From Reyranella sp. CPCC 100927 (GTDB taxonomy: Bacteria > Pseudomonadota > Alphaproteobacteria > Reyranellales > Reyranellaceae): a DNA stretch of 64,000 nucleotides. Under the pieces are notes generated by a model that searched no databases, had not been told where the DNA came from, and was given only the letters and a program-made list of their open reading frames with translations. The stretch lies in the NCBI RefSeq assembly GCF_007859315.1, contig NZ_VOHA01000001.1:930001-994000 (forward strand), read 5' to 3'. Below are positions 24,652 through 33,853 of this stretch, one piece after another. Each line of letters begins with the position of its first letter. Within the stretch, counting starts at the first letter, position 1. A program made the position numbers and the translations under genes.

Positions 24652-25428
24652 ATGTCCACCAGCAGAACCCACGAGGCCTTGGTCGACGGCCAGTTCGGGG
24701 CCCGCGCCAACGCCTATCTGACCAGCGCCGTCCATGCCCAGGGCGCCGACCTGCAGGCCCTGGCCGCCCTGGTCGCGGGGCGGTCCGCGGATCGGGTGCT
24801 GGATCTGGGCTGTGGCGGCGGCCACGTCAGCTTCAACGTGGCGCCGCATGTCCGGGACGTCGTTGCCTATGACCTGTCGCCGGACATGCTGGACGTCGTC
24901 GGGCGTGCGGCGCGGGAGCGCGGGCTGGCCAACGTCGCGACGCGGCAGGGCATGGCCGAGTCGCTGCCGTTCGATGACGCCAGCTTCGACTGCGTGCTGA
25001 GCCGATACAGCGCCCATCACTGGCGCGATGTCGATGCCGGCTTGCGCGAGGCCGCCCGGGTGCTGAAGCCGGGCGGCACGGCGGGTTTCGTCGACGCCGT
25101 CTCACCCGGACCGCCGCTGCTGGACACCTATTTCCAGGCCATCGAGGTCCTGCGCGATCCCTCGCATGTGCGCGACTACACCCGCGCCGAGTGGGAGCGG
25201 GCGCTGGCCGGCGCCGGCCTGGTCGTCGGCGCCACGGCGTCGTACCGGGTGCGGCTGGACTTTGCCGTCTGGATCGAGCGCATGCGCACGCCGAAGGTCC
25301 AGGCCGACGCCATCCGTGCGCTGCAGGCCGCTGCCTCGGAGAGCGTCACCCGGCACTTCGCGATCGAGACGGACGGCAGCTTCACCATCGATGTGGCGCT
25401 GTTCCATGCCACCAAGCCCGCGGCCTGA
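24652..25428 (+). CDS. Class I SAM-dependent methyltransferase (Methyltransf_11 type)
   Basis: 258 residues. Motif I VLDLGCGGGHVSFNVA (residues 48-63) is intact, followed by VAYDLSPDMLDVV, the post-II FDDASFDCVLSRYSAHHW and a LKPGGTAGFVDAV segment, as in UbiE/YcgJ-like enzymes. The substrate is unknown. It is divergent from the MmyB-like regulator, a pairing seen widely in the MLTR family, where the regulator controls the enzyme gene. The ATG at 24652 fits the start of the fold. Confidence 0.9.
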   Translation: MSTSRTHEALVDGQFGARANAYLTSAVHAQGADLQALAALVAGRSADRVLDLGCGGGHVSFNVAPHVRDVVAYDLSPDMLDVVGRAARERGLANVATRQGMAESLPFDDASFDCVLSRYSAHHWRDVDAGLREAARVLKPGGTAGFVDAVSPGPPLLDTYFQAIEVLRDPSHVRDYTRAEWERALAGAGLVVGATASYRVRLDFAVWIERMRTPKVQADAIRALQAAASESVTRHFAIETDGSFTIDVALFHATKPAA

Positions 25429-25690
25429 TTTTATGTTCCTCAGGAGGGAATATATAATGCAGGGCGGCGCATGCCGGCCCGCCGTGCTGTTTGACTCGGA
25501 CGGTGAGCCGCGCGTATACAGCGGCCGCTCAAACGGGAAGACGATTTCCCGGTCCGGACTGGTCAGGCGCGCATCGGCGGGCCGACTCCAGAGGGGCCCC
25601 ACCGATCCGCGAGGTTTCGCGCATCGGTGCGCTTGTCGTTTGGGCAGAGGCAGCCGCTCCTCCGGGGCGGCGCGGCGTTGAAGGACGGCG
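25429..25690 (+). other. Structured leader region upstream of ffh
   Basis: 262 bases without a convincing gene. AATATATAATGC at about 25449-25460 can supply a -10 (TATAAT). Downstream, three hairpins follow one another: CGGGAA...TTCCCG at 25534-25551, a 12-base-pair stem with one mismatch and loop GGTT at 25601-25628, and GCCGCTCC...GGGGCGGC at 25653-25671 just before the start codon. This may be a long structured 5' leader of the ffh operon. It lacks the GGAAGGAAGCAGCC-type core of SRP RNA. Confidence 0.45.
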
Positions 25691-27091
25691 ATGTTCGACG
25701 GTCTGAGCAAAAGACTCGGTGATGTGCTGGGCCGCCTGCGCGGCCGCGGCGCGCTGAACGAGGCTGATGTCGATGCAGCCCTGCGCGAGGTGCGCCTGGC
25801 GCTGCTGGAAGCCGACGTCGCTCTGCCAGTCGTGAAGGAGTTCATCGACGGCGTACGGCCCAAGGCTGTCGGCGCCGAGGTGATCCGCAGCGTTTCGCCT
25901 GGCCAGATGGTCGTGAAGATCGTCCATGACCATCTCGTGGAGATGCTGGGCGGCGAGGCGAGCGAACTGAACCTCAACGCCGTGCCCCCGGTCGTGATCC
26001 TGATGGTGGGCCTGCAGGGCTCGGGCAAGACCACGACCACGGCCAAGATCGCGCGCCGCCTGACCTTGGGACCGCAGGGCATGGCCGCCGATGCCTTCGG
26101 TGGCTCCTTCAAGGAGCGCAAGAAGGTGCTGATGGCGTCGCTCGACGTCACCCGCCCGGCGGCACAGCAGCAATTGAAGATCCTGGGCGAGCAGGCCGGC
26201 GTCGCCACCTTGCCGATCGTGCCGTTCGAGCAGCCGCTGGGCATCACGCGCCGCGCGCTCGACGAGGGCCGCCGCGGCGGCTTCGACGTGATCATGCTCG
26301 ATACCGCCGGTCGGCTGTCGATCGACGAGCAGCTGATGGCCGAGGTCGCCGCCGTGCGCGACGCCTCGAAGCCGACCGAGACCCTGCTGGTCGCCGACGC
26401 GATGACCGGCCAGGACGCCGTCAACACCGCGCGTGCCTTCAACGAGAAGGTGGGGGTCACCGGCATCGTGCTGACCCGCGTCGATGGCGATGCGCGCGGC
26501 GGTGCGGCGCTCTCCATGCGCACGGTCACCGGCCGGCCGATCAAGCTGATCGGCGCCGGCGAGAAGATCGACGCGCTGGAGCAGTTCCATCCCGATCGTA
26601 TCGCCACCCGCATCCTGGGCATGGGCGACATCGTCTCGCTGGTCGAGCGCGCCGCCGAGACGATCGAGAAGGAAGACGCCGAGAAGCTGGCCGCCAAGGT
26701 GCGCAAGGGCCAGTTCGATCTCGACGACCTGCTGCAGCAGCTGCGCCAGCTGCGCAAGATGGGCGGCCTTCAGGGCCTGATGGGCATGTTGCCGGGCGCG
26801 GCGCAGGCCAAGGCGGCGATGCAGAAGGCCAACCTCGACGAGAAGGTGATCAAGCGGCAGGAGGCGATCATCCAGTCGATGACGCCCAAGGAGCGCCGCA
26901 ACCCCGACATCATCCACGCCTCGCGCAAGAAGCGCATCGCGTCCGGTGCGGGTGCGCATGTGCAGGACATCAACAAGCTGCTCAAGCAGCACGCCGAGAT
27001 GGTGAAGATGATGAAGCGGGTCAACAAGCTCGGCGAAAAGGGTTTCATGCGGTCGCTGGGCAACATGATGCCGCCCGGCATGCCGAGGTAG
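25691..27091 (+). CDS. ffh: Signal recognition particle protein Ffh
   Basis: 466 residues, normal length. N domain (MFDGLSKRLGDVLGRL), then the SRP GTPase G domain with GLQGSGKTTTT near residues 108-118, DTAGRLSID, TRVDGDARGG and GAGEKID motifs. The methionine-rich M domain (KMGGLQGLMGMLPG and later MVKMMKRVNKLGEKGFMRSL, in pieces) binds 4.5S RNA and signal peptides. It is cytosolic and targets membrane proteins with FtsY. It is first in the conserved ffh-rpsP-rimM-trmD-rplS order. Confidence 0.98.
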   Translation: MFDGLSKRLGDVLGRLRGRGALNEADVDAALREVRLALLEADVALPVVKEFIDGVRPKAVGAEVIRSVSPGQMVVKIVHDHLVEMLGGEASELNLNAVPPVVILMVGLQGSGKTTTTAKIARRLTLGPQGMAADAFGGSFKERKKVLMASLDVTRPAAQQQLKILGEQAGVATLPIVPFEQPLGITRRALDEGRRGGFDVIMLDTAGRLSIDEQLMAEVAAVRDASKPTETLLVADAMTGQDAVNTARAFNEKVGVTGIVLTRVDGDARGGAALSMRTVTGRPIKLIGAGEKIDALEQFHPDRIATRILGMGDIVSLVERAAETIEKEDAEKLAAKVRKGQFDLDDLLQQLRQLRKMGGLQGLMGMLPGAAQAKAAMQKANLDEKVIKRQEAIIQSMTPKERRNPDIIHASRKKRIASGAGAHVQDINKLLKQHAEMVKMMKRVNKLGEKGFMRSLGNMMPPGMPR

Positions 27092-27141
27092 TTCGATCGG
27101 ATTTTCGGTTTCACGCGTTCAGGTAAGGAGCAAGCGACTTC

Positions 27142-27498
27142 ATGCTGGCTATTCGTCTTTCTCGCGGTGGCGCCAAGAAGCGCCCCTACTATCACATCGT
27201 TGTTGCCGACTCGCGCAGCCCGCGCGACGGGCGCTTCATCGAGAAGATCGGCGCCTACAATCCGATGCTGTCGCGCGAGCATGCCGACCGCATCAAGATC
27301 AACGTCGAGCGTGCCAAGTACTGGCTGGGCGTCGGTGCGCGGCCGAGCGATCGCGTGACGCGTTTCCTCGCCGGCGTCGAACTGGTCAAGGCGCCCGAGC
27401 GTCGCGAGCAGCCCAAGAAGTCGGCGCCCAAGGCCAAGGCCCAGGAGCGTGCGGCCAAGGCGGCGGAAGCCGCGGGCGGCGAGGCGGCGGCGGGCTGA
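27142..27498 (+). CDS. rpsP: 30S ribosomal protein S16
   Basis: 118 residues. The core [20 protein letters not shown] and [19 protein letters not shown] are diagnostic. After residue 80 there is a Lys/Ala-rich tail ([16 protein letters not shown]), a common alphaproteobacterial extension. It assembles early into the body of the 30S subunit. A good AGGTAAGGAG ribosome site lies upstream. It lies 50 bases after ffh and 19 before rimM. Confidence 0.98.
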   Translation: MLAIRLSRGGAKKRPYYHIVVADSRSPRDGRFIEKIGAYNPMLSREHADRIKINVERAKYWLGVGARPSDRVTRFLAGVELVKAPERREQPKKSAPKAKAQERAAKAAEAAGGEAAAG

Positions 27499-27517
27499 TC
27501 GGTCGCGATGATCGGCC

Positions 27518-28087
27518 ATGGCGGCGCGTGCTGATCGCAAGGTGCTGCTGGGCGTCGTCGCGGCGGCTCACGGTGTGCGCGGTGAACTGCGCATCCGCAG
27601 CCTCTGCGCCGAGCCGGCCGACATCGGCTCGTACGGTCCGTTGTCCGACGAGAAGGGCATGCGGACCTTCACGGTGCGACCGACGGGCACGTCGACCAAG
27701 GGCGATGTGATCGCCCGCATCGACGGCATCGCCGACCGTACCGCGGCGGAGTCCTTGCGCGGCTTGCGTCTCTATGCGGCGCGCAGCCGGTTGCCGCCGC
27801 CGGAACCGGGCGAGTGGTACGAGGACGATCTGATCGGCCTCGCCGCGCACGGTTCGGACGGTCGGGCGTGGGGTACGGTGCTGGCGGTGCACGATTTCGG
27901 TGCCGGCACGGTGCTGGAGTTGTCGGGCGGCGGTCATGGGCGATCGTTCATGGTGCCGTTCACGGCCCAGGCGGTGCCCGCGGTCGATGTCGAGGGCGGC
28001 ACGATCACGGTCGATCCGCCGGCTGGACTTCTGGAGGACCGCACCGGCAGCAGCCGGCGCGGCGATGGGCAGGAAGGAGAGGATTGA
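27518..28087 (+). CDS. rimM: Ribosome maturation factor RimM
   Basis: 189 residues. The N-terminal RimM domain shows KVLLGVVAAAHGVRGELRI, and the PRC-barrel half shows EWYEDDLIGLAAHGSDG and MVPFTAQAVPAVDVEGG. RimM helps mature the 30S head, binding S19. The C-terminal tail after residue 170 is variable. It sits in the standard place between rpsP and trmD, six bases before the trmD start. Confidence 0.96.
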   Translation: MAARADRKVLLGVVAAAHGVRGELRIRSLCAEPADIGSYGPLSDEKGMRTFTVRPTGTSTKGDVIARIDGIADRTAAESLRGLRLYAARSRLPPPEPGEWYEDDLIGLAAHGSDGRAWGTVLAVHDFGAGTVLELSGGGHGRSFMVPFTAQAVPAVDVEGGTITVDPPAGLLEDRTGSSRRGDGQEGED

Positions 28088-28093
28088 GAGCGC

Positions 28094-28840
28094 GTGTGGC
28101 GGGCGACGGCGTTGACCATCTTCCCCGAGATGTTCCCGGGACCGCTGGGGCTGAGCCTCGCCGGTCGGGCGCTTGAGAAAGGTGTGTGGTCGCTGGAGGC
28201 GGTGGACATTCGCCGCTTTGCCAGGGACCGCCACGGTACGGTCGACGATACGCCCTTCGGCGGCGGCGCCGGCATGGTGATGCGACCCGACGTGCTGTCG
28301 GACGCCATCGCCGCGGTGACGACGTCGGATCGGCCGACGATCTACTTCAGCCCGCGCGGCCGGCCGTTCGATCAGGCCCGGGCGCGGGCGCTGGCGGCGG
28401 GGCCCGGCGTGACCGTGGTCTGCGGCCGGTTCGAAGGGATCGACGAGCGTGTGATCGAGGCCCACGGGCTTGAGGAAGTGAGCGTCGGCGATGTGGTTCT
28501 CTCCGGCGGCGAGATCGCGGCACTGGTCGCACTCGACGCCTGTGTCCGGCTTCTGCCGGGCGTGGTGGGAGCGGCACAGTCGCTGACCGAGGAGAGTTTC
28601 GAGGAGGGTTTGCTGGAGTACCCGCACTATACGCGGCCGGCGGCATGGACCGGACCGGACGGTATCGAGCGGGCAGTGCCGGAGATCCTGCAGACGGGCC
28701 ATCACGCGAAGATCGCGGCCTGGCGCAGGACGAAGGCGGAAGAGATCACGCGGCAGCGGCGGCCCGACCTGTGGTCACGGTACGTCGCCGAGCGTCGAGA
28801 GGATGAGTCGAAAGACAGGGGTTCCGAGAGGAAAGGATAA
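28094..28840 (+). CDS. trmD: tRNA (guanine-N1)-methyltransferase TrmD
   Basis: 248 residues, starting with GTG ([19 protein letters not shown]). The SPOUT knot is marked by [17 protein letters not shown], the SAM loop [14 protein letters not shown], and [17 protein letters not shown] with LLPGVVG. TrmD makes m1G37 in tRNAs to prevent frameshifting. It is located between rimM and rplS, with only five bases before rplS, as in most bacteria. Confidence 0.97.
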   Translation: MWRATALTIFPEMFPGPLGLSLAGRALEKGVWSLEAVDIRRFARDRHGTVDDTPFGGGAGMVMRPDVLSDAIAAVTTSDRPTIYFSPRGRPFDQARARALAAGPGVTVVCGRFEGIDERVIEAHGLEEVSVGDVVLSGGEIAALVALDACVRLLPGVVGAAQSLTEESFEEGLLEYPHYTRPAAWTGPDGIERAVPEILQTGHHAKIAAWRRTKAEEITRQRRPDLWSRYVAERREDESKDRGSERKG

Positions 28841-28845
28841 GCATC

Positions 28846-29331
28846 ATGAACCTGATCAAACAGCTTGAGGACGAACAGGTCGCCAGGCTCGTGGCCGAGC
28901 GCGCGGTGCCGCGGTTCGAGCCCGGCGATACGCTGAAGGTCCACGTCAAGGTGCAGGAAGGCAGCCGCGAGCGCATTCAGGTCTTCGAGGGCCTGTGCAT
29001 CGCGCGCCGCAATGCCGGCCTGAACTCGTCGTTCACCGTGCGCAAGATTTCGTACGGCGAGGGCGTCGAGCGCATCTTCCCGCTGCACAGCCCGGCAATC
29101 TGGGAGATCGAGGTGGCGCGCAAGGGCATGGTCCGCCGGGCCAAGCTCTATTACCTGCGCGCGCTGCGCGGCAAGGCTTCGCGCATCGCCGAGGACGTCG
29201 ATGCCCAGCGCGAGCTGGTCGCCGAGCAGGCGGCGGCAGCGGCCAATCGGCCCAAGCGCGAGAAGGTCAAGAAAGAGCGGCCGAAGGACGAGCGCAGCGT
29301 CCGCGCCGCCAAGGGCGGCGGCAAGAAGTAG
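28846..29331 (+). CDS. rplS: 50S ribosomal protein L19
   Basis: 161 residues. The L19 core runs from [11 protein letters not shown] through [40 protein letters not shown], and [20 protein letters not shown]. About 45 extra residues, rich in Lys, Arg and Ala, follow the core, an extension found in several Alphaproteobacteria. L19 lies at the 30S-50S interface. It is the last gene of the ribosomal block; the palindromic element at 29343 comes 11 bases after its stop. Confidence 0.97.
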   Translation: MNLIKQLEDEQVARLVAERAVPRFEPGDTLKVHVKVQEGSRERIQVFEGLCIARRNAGLNSSFTVRKISYGEGVERIFPLHSPAIWEIEVARKGMVRRAKLYYLRALRGKASRIAEDVDAQRELVAEQAAAAANRPKREKVKKERPKDERSVRAAKGGGKK

Positions 29332-29342
29332 TCATTCTTCTT

Positions 29343-29469
29343 CCTCCCCAGCTTTGCTGGGGAGGTGCCCCGGAGGGGCGGAGGGGAGCCCAGGTGGTCG
29401 TGGTAACATAGACCACGTCGTCTCCCCCTCCGGCCTTCGGCCACCTCCCCCAACTGCGTCGGGGGAGGG
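29343..29469. repeat. Large GC-rich palindromic element between rplS and leuC
   Basis: A hairpin CCTCCCCAGC-TTT-GCTGGGGAGG at 29343-29365 and a second one at about 29443-29468 flank a centre. The outer halves of the whole element are complementary to each other with mismatches. It fills the gap between the ribosomal operon and leuC and may stop or reduce readthrough. It belongs to a different repeat family from those at 9423, 11300 and 50138. Confidence 0.7.
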
Positions 29470-29520
29470 TATTGACGGCCGCGGCGGACACCGGGCCTGC
29501 GTACGGGAGGGAGTGAGATC

Positions 29521-30975
29521 ATGGCCAGGAAGCCAGCATCGGCGCCGGTCGAGCCGGCGAAGCCGCGCACGCTGTTCGACAAGATCTGGGACGCCCACGT
29601 GGTGGAGCGCCGCGACGACGGCTCGTGCCTGATCTACATCGATCGCCACCTCGTGCATGAGGTGACCAGCCCGCAGGCGTTCGAAGGCCTGCGCGCCAGC
29701 GGCCGACGCGTGCGCCGTCCCGACCTGACGGTCGCGGTCGCCGACCACAACGTGCCCACCACCAACCGGGCCGCCGGCATCGATGACGAAGAGTCGCGCA
29801 TCCAGATCGAAACCCTGGAAGCCAACGTGCGCGAGTTCGGCGTGCCGTACTTCGCCATGGACGATATCCGCCAGGGCATCGTGCACATCATCGGGCCGGA
29901 ACAGGGCCTGACCCTGCCGGGCACCACCATCGTGTGCGGCGACAGCCACACCTCCACGCATGGTGCCTTCGGCGCACTGGCCTTCGGTATCGGCACGTCC
30001 GAGGTCGAGCATGTGCTGGCGACGCAGACCCTGATCCAGCAGCCGGCCAAGAACATGCGGGTCACGGTCGATGGCGACCTGCCGGCAGGCGTCACCGCCA
30101 AGGACCTGATCCTCGCCATCATCGGCACCATCGGCACCGCCGGCGGCACCGGCCACGTCATCGAGTACGCCGGCCGCGCCATCCGCAATCTGTCGATGGA
30201 AGGCCGCATGACGGTCTGCAACATGTCGATCGAAGGTGGCGCACGGGCCGGGCTGATCGCGCCGGATGAGACGACGTTCCGCTATCTCGAGGGTCTGCCC
30301 TATGCGCCCAAGGGCGGCGCCTGGCAGGTCGCACAGGGCCTGTGGCGCCGGCTGCCGTCGGACAAGGACGCCGTCTACGACCGCGAGATCACCCTGCCGG
30401 TCGCCGACATCACGCCGCAGATGACCTGGGGTACCAGCCCGCAGGACGTCGTGGCCATCACCGGCGTCGTGCCCAACCCCGACGATGCGCCCGACGATGA
30501 CCGCCGCAGCGCCTGGAAACGGTCATTGGATTACATGGGCCTGCAGCCCGGCACGCGCATGACGGACATCCGTATCGACAAGGCCTTTATCGGCTCGTGC
30601 ACCAATGGCCGCATCGAGGACCTGCGCGAGGTTGCCGCCATCGCACGCGCCGCGCTGGCCCAGGGCCGCAAGGTGGCCGGTCATGTGCACGCGCTCATCG
30701 TGCCGGGCTCCGGCCTGGTGAAGGAACAGGCCGAACGGGAGGGTCTCGACAAGGTCTTCGCCGAGGCCGGCTTCGACTGGCGCGAGCCGGGATGTTCGAT
30801 GTGCCTGGCGATGAACGCCGACAAGCTGAAGCCTGGTGAGCGTTGCGCCTCGACGTCGAACCGCAACTTCGAGGGCCGTCAGGGCCGTGGCGGGCGCACG
30901 CACCTGGTCAGCCCCGGCATGGCGGCGGCCGCGGCGATCGCCGGTACTTTCACGGACGTGCGTGAGTTTCACTGA
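29521..30975 (+). CDS. leuC: 3-isopropylmalate dehydratase large subunit
   Basis: 484 residues, aconitase family. The three [4Fe-4S] cysteines are in place: C360 in GSCTNGR, and C425 and C428 in GCSMCLAMN. Substrate-binding [10 protein letters not shown] follows near residue 447, and the N-terminal half shows [14 protein letters not shown] (as VCGDSHT). With LeuD it isomerises 2- to 3-isopropylmalate in leucine synthesis. leuD is 2.9 kb downstream, separated by four RDD/AIM24 genes. A GGGAGG-type ribosome site precedes the start. Confidence 0.98.
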   Translation: MARKPASAPVEPAKPRTLFDKIWDAHVVERRDDGSCLIYIDRHLVHEVTSPQAFEGLRASGRRVRRPDLTVAVADHNVPTTNRAAGIDDEESRIQIETLEANVREFGVPYFAMDDIRQGIVHIIGPEQGLTLPGTTIVCGDSHTSTHGAFGALAFGIGTSEVEHVLATQTLIQQPAKNMRVTVDGDLPAGVTAKDLILAIIGTIGTAGGTGHVIEYAGRAIRNLSMEGRMTVCNMSIEGGARAGLIAPDETTFRYLEGLPYAPKGGAWQVAQGLWRRLPSDKDAVYDREITLPVADITPQMTWGTSPQDVVAITGVVPNPDDAPDDDRRSAWKRSLDYMGLQPGTRMTDIRIDKAFIGSCTNGRIEDLREVAAIARAALAQGRKVAGHVHALIVPGSGLVKEQAEREGLDKVFAEAGFDWREPGCSMCLAMNADKLKPGERCASTSNRNFEGRQGRGGRTHLVSPGMAAAAAIAGTFTDVREFH

Positions 30976-31064
30976 CGCCGGCGGCACTTTGGTGCCGTCC
31001 GCGCGGGGGATGTGGTACGCTCCGGTCGTTGTCTGGTGATCGAGACGATGCGTCAGGAGCGTCC

Positions 31065-31559
31065 ATGTCCAGCCAGTATCCACCGCCACCCCCGCCACCA
31101 CCCGGCTATGGCCAGTACGGCCAGATGCAGGGGCCGACGTATGGCGGGTTCTGGATACGCTTCGTGGCCTACGTCATCGACGCCGTCATCCTGAGCATCG
31201 TCGGCTGGATCGTCCGTCTCCTGCTGCGGCTGATCATGGGAGTCCAGGCGGCCGTCGGCACGCCACAGTTCGATACGGTCATGATCACCAGCGGCCTGGT
31301 CGGGTTGATCGTGTCGTGGCTGTATTTCGCCCTTCAGGAGAGTTCCGAATCAGGCGCCACGGTGGGCAAGCGCGTCCTCGGGCTGCGCGTCCTGCGTGGT
31401 GATGGCACGCAGCTGACCTTTGCCCGCGCCACCGGTCGGTTCCTCGGCAAGTTCGTGTCGTCCTTTATCCTGATGATCGGCTATATCATGGCCGGCTTCA
31501 CCGAGCGTAAACGGGCGCTGCACGACATGATCGCCGACACGGTGGTGATCAAGACCTGA
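31065..31559 (+). CDS. RDD family membrane protein 1
   Basis: 164 residues. A Pro/Gly/Tyr-rich N-terminal tail of about 25 residues (SQYPPPPPPPPGYGQYG) leads into an RDD domain: YGGFWIRFVAYVIDAVIL, two or three membrane segments, then GATVGKRVLGLRV and FTERKRALHDMIADTVVIK. RDD proteins are small inner-membrane proteins, possibly ion or solute related, mostly of unknown function. The start at 31065 has AGGAGCG upstream. Its last 22 residues are almost identical to those of the next gene, so the pair arose by tandem duplication. Confidence 0.88.
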   Translation: MSSQYPPPPPPPPGYGQYGQMQGPTYGGFWIRFVAYVIDAVILSIVGWIVRLLLRLIMGVQAAVGTPQFDTVMITSGLVGLIVSWLYFALQESSESGATVGKRVLGLRVLRGDGTQLTFARATGRFLGKFVSSFILMIGYIMAGFTERKRALHDMIADTVVIKT

Positions 31560-31599
31560 TGCCGGTCATTTTCTGCCGGCCAAAAAGGGGAGATTGTTG

Positions 31600-32280
31600 A
31601 TGAGTAACCAGGGACAACAGCCGCCGTCGTGGCAGCAGCAGGGACAGCAGCCTGGCTACCCGCCGGCGCCGCCCCACCCGGGCTACGGTCAGCCGCAACA
31701 ACCCGGCTACGGCCAGCCGCAGCAGGGCTATCCGGCGGCACCGCCGCATCCGGGCTATGCCCCGCAGGGATATGCGCCGCCGGGCTACGCCCCGCCCGGC
31801 TATGCCGCGGCGCCTCCCGGCGTCGTGTTCGGCGGGTTCTGGATCCGGGTCGTGTCCTACATCATCGATGGACTGGTCATCGGCATTCCGATCTGGATCA
31901 TCTTCGGTATCGTGTTCGCCTCGATGTCCGGCGCGCTGTCGTCGGGTGACGAGCAGGCGGTGGCCAACGCCTTCGCCGACAACATCGGCATCTTCATTGT
32001 CGTCTACCTGTTGGCGTTCGTGGGTGCCTGGCTCTACGAAGCGATGATGAACAGCTCGGCTGCCGGCGGCACCCTGGGCAAGCGCGCGCTGGGCCTGCGG
32101 GTCGTGCGCGGCACCGACGGGTCGCGGATCTCGTTCGGCCGCGCCACGGGCCGGTTCTTCGCCAAGCTCTTCATCACCGGCCTCATTCCGTTCGGTATCG
32201 GCTTCATGATGGCCGGCTTCACCGAGCGCAAACGGGCGCTGCACGACATGATCGCCGACACCGTCGTGATCAAGAAATAG
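31600..32280 (+). CDS. RDD family membrane protein 2
   Basis: 226 residues. The first 65 or so residues are a low-complexity tail with repeats of PGYGQPQQ and YAPPGYAPPG type, followed by an RDD domain (FGGFWIRVVSYIIDGLVI, GGTLGKRALGLRVVRG, GFTERKRALHDMIADTVVI). It is a longer paralogue of the gene just upstream, which lies 40 bases away. The tail suggests a disordered cytoplasmic region able to interact with similar tails in the neighbouring proteins. The start at 31600 is chosen over 31594 by ribosome-site spacing. A terminator follows at 32311. Confidence 0.88.
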   Translation: MSNQGQQPPSWQQQGQQPGYPPAPPHPGYGQPQQPGYGQPQQGYPAAPPHPGYAPQGYAPPGYAPPGYAAAPPGVVFGGFWIRVVSYIIDGLVIGIPIWIIFGIVFASMSGALSSGDEQAVANAFADNIGIFIVVYLLAFVGAWLYEAMMNSSAAGGTLGKRALGLRVVRGTDGSRISFGRATGRFFAKLFITGLIPFGIGFMMAGFTERKRALHDMIADTVVIKK

Positions 32281-32310
32281 AGCCGATGCGCAACGTTGCC
32301 TGAACCACGG

Positions 32311-32337
32311 AAAGGCCGGCCTCGTGTCGGCCTTTTT
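32311..32337 (+). terminator. Rho-independent terminator after RDD 2
   Basis: AAAGGCCG (32311-32318) pairs with CGGCCTTT (32328-32335), followed by more T. It lies 30 bases after the RDD 2 stop and 34 before the AIM24-family start, so it separates or attenuates the two halves of the cluster. Confidence 0.8.
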
Positions 32338-32370
32338 GTGATCCGGTTGTCGCCAACAGGAGCCGAGCTT

Positions 32371-33273
32371 ATGCCGTCGTGGATCCCGCCATCGGGCGGT
32401 CAGCCGCCCGCACCGCCGCCACCGGGGGCGCCCGGGCCGCAGTGGGGTGCGCCCGGCGCGGCGCCGGGCGCCGCCGGCATGGACGTGATCGACTACCGCA
32501 TCCACGGCGAGGAGATGCAGTACGTCGAGATCGAACTCGATCCCGGCGAAGCGGCCGTCGGCGAGGCCGGCAGCATGATGTACATGGATGCCGGGGTCGG
32601 CATGGAGGCGGTGTTCGGCGATGGTCGCAAGACGGCCTCCGGCGGCTTCTTCGACAAGCTGGTGGGGGCCGGCAAGCGCCTGCTGACCGGCGAGTCGCTG
32701 TTCACCACGGTCTACACCAACCAGTCGCCCTACAAGCGCACCGTCGCGTTCTCGGCGCCGTATCCGGGCACCATCATCCCGATGAACCTGCGTGAGCTGG
32801 GCGGCATGCTGATCTGCCAGAAGGACGCCTTCCTGTGCGCCGCCCGCGGCGTGCAGCTGGGCATCTTCTTCCAGCAGAAGCTGGGCGTCGGCTTCTTCGG
32901 CGGCGAAGGCTTCATCATGCAGAAGCTGGAGGGCGACGGCATGGCCTTCGTCCACAGCAGCGGCGCCATCATGCGCCGCGAGCTGGCGGCGGGCGAGATG
33001 CTGTTCGTCGACACCGGCTGCCTGGTGGCCCTCATGCCCAGCGTCCAGTTCGACATCCAGTATGTCGGTAACATCAAGACCGCCCTGTTCGGCGGTGAAG
33101 GTATTTTCTTTGCCCGTGTCATGGGACCGGGCACTATCTGGCTGCAGAGCCTGCCGTTCTCGCGCCTGGCCTCGCGGATCTTCGCGGCGGCGCCGCAGCG
33201 CGGTGGTGGCGGCCGCGAGGAGGGCAGTGTGCTGGGTGGCATCGGCAATCTGTTCGACGGCGACAATCGCTGA
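32371..33273 (+). CDS. AIM24 / TIGR00266 family protein
   Basis: 300 residues. A Pro/Gly-rich tail ([17 protein letters not shown]) of about 35 residues precedes the AIM24 double beta-barrel, marked by [36 protein letters not shown] and a late [18 protein letters not shown]. Family members are soluble, tubby-fold-like proteins of unknown function; the mitochondrial homologue supports inner-membrane organisation. The ATG at 32371 follows CAGGAG. The gene sits between RDD 2 and RDD 3, suggesting it works with these membrane proteins. Confidence 0.87.
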   Translation: MPSWIPPSGGQPPAPPPPGAPGPQWGAPGAAPGAAGMDVIDYRIHGEEMQYVEIELDPGEAAVGEAGSMMYMDAGVGMEAVFGDGRKTASGGFFDKLVGAGKRLLTGESLFTTVYTNQSPYKRTVAFSAPYPGTIIPMNLRELGGMLICQKDAFLCAARGVQLGIFFQQKLGVGFFGGEGFIMQKLEGDGMAFVHSSGAIMRRELAAGEMLFVDTGCLVALMPSVQFDIQYVGNIKTALFGGEGIFFARVMGPGTIWLQSLPFSRLASRIFAAAPQRGGGGREEGSVLGGIGNLFDGDNR

Positions 33274-33278
33274 AGACC

Positions 33279-33800
33279 GTGGCGGACAAGCAGCGCCTTA
33301 CGATCCCCGATACCGTCTGGCGGCGGCTGGCCGCCGGCGTGATCGACGCGCTGCTGCTGATCCCGCCGACACTGCTGATCATCGCGGTGACCGGCGATCA
33401 GTGGAGCCTGACCCCGATCGCGGCCCTGCTGGTGGCCCTGCTCGACCTCGTCTATCGCGCCGGCCTCGAATCGTCGTCCTGGCGCGCCACCCTGGGCAAA
33501 CGCTGGATGGGGCTTGCCGTCACCACGTTGGAGGGCAAGCGGCTGTCGGTCGAGCGGGCCGTCGTGCGCACCCTGCCGTTCTGGGCCGGCACCCTGGTGG
33601 CCATCCTGACGCCGGTCCTGGGCACCGCGATCTTCAGCCTGATCGCCTGGCTGGTGGCGCCGGCCTGCCTGCTGTGGCTGCCGCGCACCGGTTGGCGCCA
33701 GGCGCTGCACGACCAGTGGGCCAATGCCCTGGTCGGGCCGGCAAAAGCGGCCGCGGTGCCTGCAGAATCGGCATCGGAGACACCCGCCGCCGCGCCTTGA
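33279..33800 (+). CDS. RDD family membrane protein 3
   Basis: 173 residues, GTG start at 33279, five bases after the AIM24-family stop, so co-translated. The RDD core is [21 protein letters not shown], then [20 protein letters not shown] and a terminal [15 protein letters not shown]. Unlike RDD 1 and 2 it has no Pro/Tyr-rich tail and is clearly diverged. Function unknown; the context suggests one membrane complex with the AIM24-family protein. leuD begins 53 bases later. Confidence 0.87.
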   Translation: MADKQRLTIPDTVWRRLAAGVIDALLLIPPTLLIIAVTGDQWSLTPIAALLVALLDLVYRAGLESSSWRATLGKRWMGLAVTTLEGKRLSVERAVVRTLPFWAGTLVAILTPVLGTAIFSLIAWLVAPACLLWLPRTGWRQALHDQWANALVGPAKAAAVPAESASETPAAAP

Positions 33801-33853
33801 CCTTGTATGCAATCCCCGTTAATTCGCCGCCATTCCTGGACCGGAGGACGATC

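Noticed and set aside
15798-24652. Type I secretion genes for the RTX protein
   Set aside because: None of the neighbouring products has ABC-exporter, membrane-fusion or TolC-like features; the CPBP protein is a protease and not an exporter.
25429-25690. Possible SRP (4.5S) RNA next to ffh
   Set aside because: The conserved GGAAGGAAGCAGCC-like core is absent; only generic hairpins are seen.
30982-30997. CGGCAC-TTTG-GTGCCG hairpin after leuC
   Set aside because: Only six base pairs with no T-run; too weak to call a terminator.
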